The notes below the pieces were generated by a model, which made no database searches, was not told where the DNA came from, and saw only the letters and a program-made list of their open reading frames with translations. The position numbers were made by a program, and so were the translations under genes. Below are positions 12,316 through 22,530 of a stretch of DNA of 47,462 bases, one piece after another (the first letter of the stretch is position 1; the number at the start of each line of letters is the position of its first letter). This DNA comes from Paramacrobiotus richtersi (Eukaryota > Tardigrada > Eutardigrada > Parachela > Macrobiotidae), in the NCBI GenBank assembly GCA_034698045.1, contig JAQGAU010000056.1, forward strand, positions 1 to 47,462, given 5' to 3'.

Positions 12316-13211
12316 GATGCTTTTTTGACATCAGTGGGCATGAACCCTTTCTTACAGCAAAAAGGTTAATTTTTTTGCAGATTTAGCGGTAACGCTTTTC
12401 AACTCTTAAAGCGCTGGCTGTGGTTAGTTTTTCTAGGGCTATCCAGTGGGATATGTTTGGTGGTCATCCGGATGACCAATGGGCAGTTGTAAAAAACGGC
12501 ATTTTAAAATCTGCTAAAAATTAGTCAAAAACCTTGCTTTCTGCTAGTAAAAAGCACTTTCCCCACCTTTGCAAGTTCAGGTGATTTCCCGACTACCAGA
12601 AGGATAGCCGGAAGTCGGCGGGTGCTTGGTGGACTTCAGAATCTACCACAGCAAGGACGGGAGATCAGTCTTTTTCCGAAACATATTGCAAAAAGCTTCT
12701 TTGTGTCAGTCTTTTGCCCCCTACATGGCTCGTACTCCCTTCGAAAAACCAGAAGAAAGGCAGGAATCGGTTCGCTATTCATTTCTGAAGCACTGGCTAT
12801 CTGAAATGACCGCTTTCGTCCCCATGGTCATCAGTTATGGCAAGAAAAGCAGCGCGAAACGGCTGAATATGGCATAATCTATGCAAATTGCGCCGACAAG
12901 GCTGCAATCATCAGCGAATATCAGTGAAATACGACAACTGGCGGTCATGATGTGTTTCTTTATAATCAGGAAGGCCACAGGATAAATAGCGGAGACGAAT
13001 CAATGATCATGCAGTATTTTCCGGTTGGTCAGCGGCTTGACTGACCAGTGGTCAGTCGGATGGCCACTAAAAAGGCGCTGACAAATAGCCCATAAAAAAC
13101 TATGTAGACCGACACTTGCAACGCCGCATTATATTAGCTGGCAGTTTGTTCAGAAAACAAGAGAAAGAATTACTTAAATGGCATCATGCCCACTGATGTC
13201 AAAAAAGCATC
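12316..13211. mobile_element. Element of about 0.9 kb with terminal inverted repeats and a decayed ORF
   Basis: A 28-bp sequence at 12316-12343 recurs perfectly as its reverse complement at 13184-13211. Weaker inverted similarity continues inward: the 16-bp palindrome at 12462-12477 faces a GGTCAGTCGGATGGCC block at about 13050-13065. Between them an open frame (about 12626-12877) continues after a frame change at about 12870-12990 with one stop, as a decayed protein would. This is the structure of a defective DNA transposon. The superfamily is not recognised. A partial extra copy of the terminal motif lies at about 13541-13560. Confidence 0.6.
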
Positions 13212-13599
13212 ACAAGTTCGCAACCTTCGCGGTCAGCTGCTGGGTGACCAACTGGAAGACCATTCTGTTTGAGAATTGCATTTGGTAGAGTACCTAGGGC
13301 CCACTTGCTGACATTTTTCCAAATTTTTTTTATTCACTCCGAGACTTTGAGACATGAAAGAAGTTAAAATAATTCCATAAGCTGAAAAATGGTCATTTTA
13401 GGAAGCCAGTGCCCTCTGGCTAGTGTAGTTATGTTCAGTTAAGCATTTTTTGTTTGTTTCTCTGGACCTTTAGTGTCATTTGCAAAAAACACTAACCGTA
13501 TATTACGTCAGGGTTTCTGGTAAACAAATAGGCTCCTCGTGTTGCTTTTTGACATCAGTGGTCAGCGGACATCAGTCGTTAGCGGGCTTTCCGGCGACT
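13212..13599. other. Spacer with a partial third terminal-motif copy
   Basis: No gene. GCTTTTTGACATCAGTGG at about 13542-13560 is a shortened copy of the inverted-repeat motif at 12316 and 13184, in the same orientation as the left end. The real element may therefore extend to here, or two elements may be nested. Confidence 0.4.
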
Positions 13600-13930
13600 G
13601 AAGTGGCTGCCGCATGAGACAATAATGTCTTAATCGTGAGAAGCCCCTTATGCAACAATAGAGCCATGCGTAGTGTGAACACTCTTCAATCATATGACAG
13701 TTAAACATCGTGCCACGGTAACACCAGACGCCATAAAAGTTAACATGTAGCACTGTGTACATGAGACCACCAAAAGTGCACTTGGCATTAAAGCTAACAC
13801 TCGCGAGTCGCAACACACCCACAATAGACGCAACACATTACTGTTCCCGACTTTACGAACGTTATTGCCAAATTGTATGAATAGCGTTACTTGTATATAC
13901 AACTGCAAAAGCAACAACTTTCTTCTGTTG
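13600..13930. repeat. Fifth partial copy of the decayed repeat
   Basis: The stretch 13605-13800 aligns with 7917-8110 (GCCRCATGAGAC, CCACGGTAA, GACGCCAT words). The stretch 13770-13925 aligns with 8095-8230. Overlapping minus frames here align with parts of the frames in other copies but are interrupted between them. Confidence 0.55.
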
Positions 13931-14399
13931 ACCATTCCGGTCCAGCTGGTGTCATGCATTTCTGCATGACATTCAGTGTAGAAAAACAATAATGATGGAC
14001 CGCAACCCATATTCGATAAAACTTTCACACATGCAAGAAAACAATAGCCATAGCGATCAAGAACTGTTAAAAACAACCCGAGCCAGGGAACAGGTCATGA
14101 ATGGGGAGTAGAATAAGTGAAATGAAACAAAGCACATGTTTACAGTCATCCTTGAGAGAGAAAGTTAGTTCAGAACACCCATTCGCGCTCAAAAGCATTG
14201 GTTGGCCAAATATTCGATAATAATAATATTATTATATGGCTTCAGCTTATTCTTTGTACTGTGCAGTGTACTTCCCATTCTGTCAAATGAGGTTCCTCTT
14301 ACTAGTTAGATCTCTCTTGGTTGGCACATACACGCTGATGAATCGCACGTTCACGCCTTTTTCCTTTAACTTCGCTTCGAAGAAATAAATATCATGGGT

Positions 14400-15115
14400 A
14401 ACCGCAATCTCTTAATGGAGTGGTCACACGCTACGGTGTGTCGCCACGATCCATCAAGAGGTTGCAACGGCCGGAGATAGTTGAAGTCCGGTGCGAATAA
14501 GACCCTGGATTTTTGCTTGTGATATTATTCGTGATGCAACAGAGGCAGGTGATCTCAGCAGCCAGCAGTGATCGTTAACTGCAGGATGATAGCGATGTGG
14601 CACAGAGAATGGAGGATATTCCGCAATCGGTAGAGGTTGTAATCCTTACCCCCACTGAGCGGAACATGTGACGACCAGTTCCTGTCCAAACTGCGTAATA
14701 TTTGAATGTTGAATAGAATTGCGTCTATGCGTTAAAATCACTGAGGATATACAGACATACGCCTGTACAACCTAAGGGATTTTAGCGCATGGACCATAAA
14801 AGCAGCAAGTGTACCGACTGCAAATCCTCAGTGTATCCGCATGACTAGCCCTCACGCTTGTCGTTTGCGACAGCACTTCGATAGGGTCGGAAAGCTTTCT
14901 ACGGTTTTTTAAAGCGATCTCGGCCAAGATGAAAGCCGCTGGTACAAGGAGAACACGGGTTGGTATGCTGGCATACTGCAAAAGAGCTCACGCATTCTGC
15001 TCTCGCAGTTTAAAGATCCTCGACTCCAGCTTGTACTTTGTACGTTCGTACCTGTTATTGGATATCTGCTGTCGTTAGCATAGAAGGGACTTTAGTTTCC
15101 CCACGGACGCTGATG
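14400..15115. repeat. Sixth partial copy of the decayed repeat
   Basis: The stretch 14400-14560 resembles 8225-8345 and 8590-8660. The stretch 14697-14775 resembles 7378-7460 (GCGTCTATGCGWTAAA). The stretch 15028-15115 resembles 7835-7910 (GTACST, then TTGGATATCTGCTGTC). No intact reading frame remains. Confidence 0.5.
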
Positions 15116-15299
15116 CGGCTGCTGTCAAAGTATCAAACTACACCGGTTGCAATCTGTGGCTTTTGCAAAACTTTTATACAAGTTTCGTAATAAATGATGT
15201 CGGTTGCACAGCTTGTACTGAATGCTCTGTTACAGTTACGTAACACGTGCAAGTCTGCAGAATGCCGACATGCTGGCATTTTAAAACCTGTACTGTGTA

Positions 15300-15340
15300 G
15301 TGCACACATGTACACATGCACACATGCACACTCGTGTAAG
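15300..15340. repeat. ACATG/CACA simple repeat
   Basis: Short run of CACACATG and ACATGCACA units, typical of a dinucleotide-derived microsatellite. Confidence 0.6.
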
Positions 15341-15707
15341 GCATGACCTTATAGCAAAGATTACTGTAATTGTATCGTTTGTATGTTCAGACGATCCCAG
15401 TCATATTTTCCTTTTCAATCACATGGTTTTACTCCTGATGAACTAGTAATTATTCCGAAAGTCTATGCATCAAACCAGAACAGCATGCTTTGACTGCTAC
15501 GTCTGCACAAATTTCGCTCGCAAAACACAGTGCGCTAATGCATTTTTCACAACAAGCCAAGCAACAAGACGATCACAGAGTTGTAGACATTGAGAGACGT
15601 TTCACTTGATTACACTGTGTTGTCGTTTGCTAAAAAGTACAACATCGCGTACCTATCGTTGCGTGTACGAGTACCGAACTTCCTGAATTCAGCCACCTTG
15701 ACAAACG

Positions 15708-15935
15708 CTACGCCCTAATTTTATAGACCTTCTGCGGTGTTGGCACTGCCGACTCCTTGACATCGATGGTCATCGGTGGAGGCTTCTTGGGCGACGTGCT
15801 GTTGGATGCGGGTTTGCTGATGGTGGCATTTTTGGCAACCATGCTGGTTTTTCCCGGAGCCTTATCCTTGCCATCCTGCCCAGCCATAGCCACGGAGGCT
15901 AGCAGAAGCAATAGTAAGCAGAGGCTTGATTGCAT
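15708..15935 (-). CDS. Small secreted Lys/Pro-rich peptide
   Basis: A 75-residue frame starting at an ATG. Residues 1-18 are a textbook signal peptide (MQSSLCLLLLLLASVAMA) with a likely cut before GQDGKDKAPGK. The mature part is about 57 residues, rich in Lys, Pro, Ser and Thr, with two N-glycosylation motifs (NAT, NST) and no cysteine. It would be exported and extended or disordered. The downstream neighbour on the same strand is the repeat field; the upstream neighbour (start at 16520) is a cytosolic-type protein, so no shared pathway is implied. I recognise no family. The last residues may include intron sequence if the GTCTAT near the end is a donor, but the frame closes naturally. Confidence 0.6.
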   Translation of the reverse strand: MQSSLCLLLLLLASVAMAGQDGKDKAPGKTSMVAKNATISKPASNSTSPKKPPPMTIDVKESAVPTPQKVYKIRA

Positions 15936-16049
15936 GGTGAAGTAGTTGTTTCGGGACAGTACGCGTTTTCGCTAGGCTGGTGATGGAGGCAAATAAAAGT
16001 TTTTTTACTGAAGTGCGCTTTGGCTAAGCTAGTTTACACTTGTATATAA

Positions 16050-16520
16050 CTAACATTGTTGTGCTTCCGTTTTCAACAAACGTATCCGATGTCCAGGAGC
16101 AACGGCGGCAGTGACACCCTCGGGTAGCCCAGCTCGAACTAACCCGAAATTGGTACACGAACTGAAATCCCCGGCGAGTAGCGTGCCCTGGTACAACGCT
16201 CTGGGCTCTGTACGGCTTCGACGCAGAAGTACTTCGACTACCACTCTTCCTTCGGAAATAGCATTCTTATCGCGAAAATCTCGTCGTTCATACCGATACA
16301 TTCGCCCATACGGCACAAACTGGGCGGGGTACTCGCCATCGCAATCCCAGTCGATGATACACCCCCCTGGGGCGCAGTCAATGATTTTCCCGTGCTGTAA
16401 CACTCGATCATCTCGTCGGACATCAACGGCATTAGATTCTGGTTCATTGGTGCAACGCGCTGTCGGGGACCCGTCACCGAGGCCAATGGTACAAGTCCAG
16501 TTAGGTATCTTTTCCGCCAT
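16050..16520 (-). CDS. Stand-alone paralogue of the F-box protein N-terminal domain
   Basis: A single-exon frame of 156 residues from the ATG at 16520, without signal peptide or membrane helix. It aligns along its length with residues about 30-160 of the F-box protein at 3699-5559. In the first half GKIIDCAPGGCIIDWDCDGE matches GRIVERSGDSLIINWECERK, followed by VPYGRMY against IPFGEIY. In the second half VEVLLRRS, LYQGTLLAGDFSSC and APGHRIR match VEVLQRPS, WYPGILLVGELSVC and VSGHEIR. The linker, F-box and C-terminal region are absent. It is therefore either a free regulator or competitor sharing the binding surface, or a gene shortened by duplication. Spacing of tryptophans and glycines suggests a small beta-barrel (Tudor-like is possible), but I do not recognise a named domain. 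Confidence 0.7.
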   Translation of the reverse strand: MAEKIPNWTCTIGLGDGSPTARCTNEPESNAVDVRRDDRVLQHGKIIDCAPGGCIIDWDCDGEYPAQFVPYGRMYRYERRDFRDKNAISEGRVVVEVLLRRSRTEPRALYQGTLLAGDFSSCTNFGLVRAGLPEGVTAAVAPGHRIRLLKTEAQQC

Positions 16521-16965
16521 GGTAAGGTGTTCTTAAAGATTAACAGCGAGACTAAATCAAGCTTAGGATCTGAAAGGGACAGGCACGGTAGGATTGAGAT
16601 CGACAGTTAGAGACTAAGATAAAACCAAAAAAACAACTAGCGCTCTTGTGTTTGTTCCATCAGTATGTAACATGCAAGCAGGGCAGTTGCTATTGTAACG
16701 AAATTCCCCCGTTTTGATTTCGCAATCTACCGAAATCTGATACGTGCTATCGTGCAGAAAACCCGTTGTTTTGTCGGGTACATGGGCGCTCTGATTCGCC
16801 GAAGTGCATTGTCTTGTCCCACAGTGAGGGTCTCGTGCTATCTCATAGCGAGACTGAAACAGACCGGCCTCTCGGAGCCCCTTTCCTTTAGGCATCAAAA
16901 AAGTTTGTATCTAACTGTCTGTGCGGCCTGAACTGATAAAACGGATGTGGTATTGGTCTTTGTAG

Positions 16966-17247
16966 CCAAATAAAAACGATTTGTGCGAGTATTATCTGGT
17001 TCCTGCGCAATTCCGGATTTTGCAACTAGCGGATGTTGCGCGCGAAAATCGTTTTCCCGTCTATGATTTATCGGTCCTTCAGCAACCGCAGCAATACTTC
17101 ATCTCGTTTTCTCAGTTCAGAAAGCACACGTACAAAATTCCGAACAAAATCATTTTGAAACTAGAGTACATACAGGTCACTCGCCTTTATGGCGACCAAA
17201 AAGAGCATTTTCTGGTTGTTTTACATTTGCACATTACGGAACGGTGA
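16966..17247 (+). CDS. Orphan exon-like open frame
   Basis: After a plausible acceptor (GGTCTTTGTAG) an open frame runs 93 codons to a TGA at 17245-17247. The translation is well mixed, with alternating polar and hydrophobic stretches (FRILQLADVARENRFPVYDL, then KIILKLEYIQVTRLYG and FLVVLHLHITER), as in a beta-sandwich. It contains no ATG, so it would have to be the last exon of a plus-strand gene, yet no matching upstream exon is visible and the minus-strand gene at 16050-16520 lies upstream. It could be a relic exon or chance. Confidence 0.25.
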   Translation, partial: PNKNDLCEYYLVPAQFRILQLADVARENRFPVYDLSVLQQPQQYFISFSQFRKHTYKIPNKIILKLEYIQVTRLYGDQKEHFLVVLHLHITER

Positions 17248-17952
17248 CTGTCGGAACCCCGTTCGAGCATTTGATAAATCCAAGATTATCGAAACAATAA
17301 AAAGATGCAGTTCGAGCTTGTGTTGTGTCCAACATGATGGAACAATAAAAAGTCTGTAACGAAAGCATTCAGAAAATCACTGCCAGCACGACGTTGCTTC
17401 AACTGGTTTAGGACTGCTTTCAGTCCAAAGTGCCATGGACGCTTAAAGCGAGTCAACTGACACCAGTAAAACAAGCTGCACCGGCATTGAGCCAGTCATT
17501 ACTGTTTTCTGAACACAGCCTATTTAGTAAAATATTGCCTAGCCCGGAATGACATTTCCAGTTAATAGACTTCATTACTCACATAGTGCGTACTATTAGT
17601 CACATATTAATGAAACGGTTGCATGTATGTATCACCAATGCGACACACCCACACTGGCAATGTGCGAGTCTAAGTAGTTACATAAATGCGTCTCGACCAT
17701 TTGCTGGTTTCCATACAGTCAAACATTGCAAAGCAAAACACTGCCAGACAAGCCTGAACCCCCGTAATTACTAAAGAAATACTTCCATATTTTTTAGCAC
17801 AGATTATAGATTTTTTAGCGGCCGGTACCGTTATCGCATTCCAGAAATTTACCAGTTTGTCGGACGTTATTCTTTCATACGTGTTACAGTTCGTTCTTGC
17901 TTCAGGGAATCGCTCTCAAGCACTAGGGGCTGGGGCTCCTTTGAAACGCATC

Positions 17953-20900
17953 ATGTCCAGTCGAAACCATCTTCATAATGCCACTGAAGTGGTACCGCGA
18001 TGCTCAGCAACCGAAACCTCCACTCTAAGTGGAGCCACTGCTACACAGTCCCTGGCAAATACGACCAACTCTAGTAAGTTTTTTTGTAGCGGTCTCTGCA
18101 TAAATATCTTGTGGTTTTACGGATCTGGTCACTCTAGGACGGCAACATGGTTTAGTTGTGAACAACCCAGTTGTACGTACTTCCGGGTTATTTTTACAGT
18201 AGTTGTAGCCGAACGTGCAGTTCCTTTATGAACTTGAATCATCTACAGGTTCCCCGATTAGCATGCCATTAAGGAATGCGAGGGACACTGCCATGATGCG
18301 AGCGATACTGTCTGGGGCAAACGAAGGTTTTTCATCAGTTTCTGGAATATCGGCGGCTAGCAGTCCCGAAATTGCTAGGCTGATGGAAAGAACGCAAGCA
18401 TTAATTCTCAATGGTAAATCCAACCAACGCGTCTTGAAATTGTATTTTTTCCTGTTTATGAGGAACACTAGTAAATGTTGCCGCAAAATGTGGGGTAGAA
18501 AGTTTCGTGCTTAAATCAAGCGTTTATTTAATGTGGATACTATCTCCTTAAGTTAACACGTCAGTTGAGGTATTTATAAGCTTTCTCTGCATTAAAGAGG
18601 TTTTACTTAATTGTAGCCATATCCACTGCCATTGATACTGATACTGAAGAAATGGCAGAGCCTACAGAACCTGGAAGACAGTGGCTCTGCATCCACGACA
18701 CGGACGACCGGAGGATTACATCCGATCGATCTACGGAAACGGACAGATTGCGGCAAGAAACTGTGGGCCAGTTTGTCCGGCACTTTGTCAAACCAAATCC
18801 ACCTGGAAGACCAGCATTTAAACTGGATGCTATTGAAAATGCTTTTGAGCACTTTCTACGGTTCCTGCATGAAAACACCATTCCACTCTCGGCCCGTATT
18901 GCAGTGCGTTTTCAATAGTAAGCAACATGGTGTTAGTATGTTGAAAACAAATTTTAAACACGTCCCAGATTGCCTGACGGAGGCCTCCGTGCAGTAATCA
19001 GTGCTTATCGGTGCCACATCGTTTACCGGAGGTTTATAACGCTTTTGAGTTACCGTAAACAGTGGTACCGCTAGATGAAATCCCTACGAAGCGGTGAAGG
19101 CTGGCACACAGGACCCGTTTAGGCTAGTTTTTGGAACATAAGGCCCGTTAAAATGGTTCAGCTGTTTCGATACCGAAATTTTGCTATAAGTTCTCCTTGA
19201 AGCATTTAACTGATCACCTATAATTCTTTAAAGATGCCAAACGACCTGTAAACAATCCAGGCTTTACAGAAAGATGATTTTCTTTACATTAAAACTGCCG
19301 TCTTTTTAGACTGCTGTCAGTCTTTGGAGGCTCGTTCTCGTGAAACGTTGCCGAAACAACTTTTTGGAAGTCTTGGGCCAAGCCGCCAAACTTTAAAGAA
19401 TACTTTCTGCAGCGGAATGACAGAACAGAACAGTTGCACAGTTCTCTCTTTACAAGAGGGTACACAGAACGAATATTATTTGTTAGAAAACTGCGGTATG
19501 TCTTTAACCACCAGCGGAAACAGACATTTGCAACAGTGTTGTTTCACGGTTGACGGGTCTCGCGCGCCATACAATTTGAGAGGTTCTGTGATGCTCGATT
19601 TTTTTGCAGTGCAACCGATGCCGGCGGTGTCCTGCGGGATGTCCTTACCGCTGTATGGTCTCAGGCTGAGAAATACAGAACCGGCAACGGATTCTTGTTC
19701 GAAGGCAGCCCGCTGAAGACCATAACAGCACAGCCCGTTGATGAATGGATGCTGCTATCACTGGGGAAACTGCTTTTTATCTCTGCCGCTCATCAGTGCC
19801 CATGGCCCAATTACCTAGATGACTCCATGTTCTACTACATGCTTGATGAGCATGCTGATTTCAACTGCATCAGAAGCGTTGACGAGTCCACTGCCGAGCT
19901 GGTGGATGCTATCGCTGCCGCTGACGGAGAATGTAATTTTCCTGCGCGAATTGACTCGCTTGCCGATTATATGCTCCAGAATAATATTAACGTAAGTAAG
20001 ACAAGCACTCTCAATTTACAGACGTTTTATGTGCGGTGTTACTTTGCCAGGACGTGGATATCTGCTCTACGCAACCCTTTGAGATTTTTTGATGAAAATT
20101 GTAATTATTAACAGAATTCAGATTTGTAACGTCTGAAACGTGGAAGCAGGGAAAGGAAGATAAGAAAGGTCACAATAAGGCGAATAATTCCTAGTTATTG
20201 AATATTAGTTATACTACTATCGTAGGTCATTTTACAATTACAGGTTTCATGCTTGAGAGAGCTATAGTCAAATCAGCTAACCGTTTTGTGGAACACAAGG
20301 AGCCTAAAGCCACATTCCGGTGCAATAAAGTTGATCTTTTTTTCTACAGACAGCGCAATGGAAATCTTTGAATAAGTCCGAGTTATCAGCAGAACTTGTA
20401 AAATTTGAGTTGTACACCAAGCGCCGTGGAAATATCTTGCTGATTAAACAAGGATTTGATCAAGAGGGTTTTCTGAAGGTAATTAGCGATTCAATGAGAT
20501 ATCGCAACGATTAAAGCAAGCAAGTTTGTTCTTATCTTAAGGCTCTGAAAGCGGACGCGATGCTGCCAAATTTGCTAGCTTTCTTGCACCGTCAAGTAGA
20601 ATGCCCGGAGGACTTCTTCGCGCAGATGGAGGACACTAATCCTCGCACATCGGGCGAGCTCGCTGTGATGCGTCACTTCCGACGCATGATAAACGATTCC
20701 ATTGCCGATGAATTGCAGAAACTGCTGGTGTTCATAACTGGCTCTGCACGCATTCCTTTGGACAAAAAGTTTTCGGTAAACAATATTTTGCGTGAAAAAT
20801 GTACCGGAAAGTGGCAGGACTGATTTTTCAGATTTCGTTTCAAAGCGTACACGGATATCGCCCCGCGGCAGCCACATGTTCCGGGTTGTTAAAGCTTGGG

Positions 20901-20996
20901 ACTCATTATAAAGACGATGAAAATGGTTACCGTACATTCCGGAATGACCTCTTGGAGGCCGTTAAGTCATCCTACCACTCGTTTGAAAATGCTTGA
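17953..20996 (+). CDS. Divergent HECT-type E3 ubiquitin ligase (8 exons)
   Basis: Exons are 17953-18073, 18249-18413, 18617-18917, 19413-19556, 19610-19991, 20350-20478, 20542-20775 and 20832-20996. All junctions are GT-AG, the phases agree, and the product is 546 aa. Residues 1-130 are Ser/Thr-rich and probably disordered. A HECT domain follows from about 240: ATDAGGVLRDVL (residues 245-256) matches the D-x-GG-x-x-R-(D/E) element of the N-lobe, and LGKLLFISAAHQCPWPNYLD matches the following helix. In the C-lobe, LLVFITGSARIPL corresponds to the family's LLQFVTGxxRxP motif, and AAATCSGLLKL near the end carries the catalytic cysteine (Cys508, codon 20877-20879), which accepts ubiquitin from an E2. 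The domain (about 300 residues) is shorter than the usual 350. The least certain part is exon 4, whose donor (GGGTCTCG) is weak. Confidence 0.75.
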
Positions 20997-22530
20997 TTTT
21001 CTGAACTGAATGGTTCCGCTTGTGCGATTTACCTTTCATCTGCTTCCAAAAAGTGACATTCACAAATGCGGACTCTGTGTTTGCTTAGCGTGTTCTTAGC
21101 ACACCTTCTCTTGCTTAAGTTTGCCTTACTTTTCGATGCAACGTTTTTAAGCTTCTATAATGCGGCTCTTACGTTCGTCTATATTTTGTTTCCATTTTTT
21201 ACCCATGCAACGCTAGGGCTCCTTAGTCCATAGCATACAGTTCTATTCATTTTTTAGTTTTTTTCCGATATTCGTTAGTTATTTTGTCCTTTGATTTTTG
21301 TTCAAGGGCCTTGTCTCTGTTGTGTTGGATGTTATTGTGCAGTTGCTGTTATCCTGTTAATAAGTTCCGTTGGTTTAACTTTCTAGGGAAATAAATACGT
21401 ATTATAGAGCGAACTGTTCCGTTTTGTACTGATTCTGCATTCGCCATTGTTCGGTTTGTTTCGCCAGTCGATTTCGTTGATCTCCCCAGTGAAACCAACG
21501 CCGTTTGAGTATTTCATCAAACATCATCGTTTGTCGTTTTCGCTTGTCCTAGTTACTGAACTTGTTCGATTTGTACGGTCAACAGCCTTAATTTTTTTTA
21601 TTAGAAATTAGATATTTTCAATAAATAATTAGGTAAAGCATACATTTCCTGCAAAATAAGCTCAAGCGTAGGAAATGCTCACAGTCTCTCAATTCATCAA
21701 TTAAATCTGCACATATTTACTATGCGAGTTGCTCCACAAATCGTGACAAACGTCCAGTTTTTTCTATTGTACAGCATCGACCGTACAACTGTAACATATT
21801 GTTACGTTATTACTACTTCATTTGCTTGTTACGACATTACTTTAGTATGTGCAACATAAAACAAGGTCAGTTACAAAGTCACAGACAGTAAAACAACGAA
21901 TGTTTCAAGATTTGTTTAATCCACAGAACTGGCATAATTATGTCTCTGTATTTATTTCATTGGCGGTGTAAAATTGCTTTTTTATCTTTAGTTTATTGAA
22001 GGTTACGCTTGCCGAATTGCTTAGTTCTTAGTGCTTAGTTCTTAATTGCTTAGTTGTAAACTTGCCGAAGCGGTACTAAATAATATTTCATTTTTTACAT
22101 GCAATGCCGCAATTGGTATGTTAACACTATTATAAATTTTATGTACTTTCCTCTACTTCTCTGGACAATTTACACTGTCAGCATTACAGCCTAAACAGTA
22201 ATGAACTTGAAGGATGGCGCAAAATCTGATAACCACAGTTTTATCGAACGATCATTAATTCATGTATGTTCAAGAGCCGCGTCTGCGGTTTCCAGTGGTA
22301 AAGAAACTCCTATCACATCATTTCATCAGTCGTATGGTGCTATGCTACATATTTACCGGGCGTATCGCAAGCCGGATTATAGTACAACGTGGAGAAGTTG
22401 CCGTTTAACTTATACTCCTTTAACTGTGAGGTTTCATCAGATACACACTTTCGGCTCGGGTACTGAAGAAAACAGCAAGCAAAGTCAGACCGCGAACACC
22501 TATTGCACCCAGTTTTGTAAATTAATCTGC
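20997..22530. other. AT-rich intergenic region between HECT gene and CUB-like family
   Basis: No coding sequence seen. AATAAA occurs at about 21391 and could serve the HECT transcript, though it is 400 nt from the stop. A small tandem of CTTAGTTCTTAGTG-type units lies at 22018-22062. Confidence 0.5.

Noticed and set aside
19992-20111. Continuation of HECT exon 5 through its donor
   Set aside because: The strong GTAAGT donor and a phase 0 acceptor at 20350 restore the HECT pattern; reading on gives no HECT-like sequence and ends at a stop.
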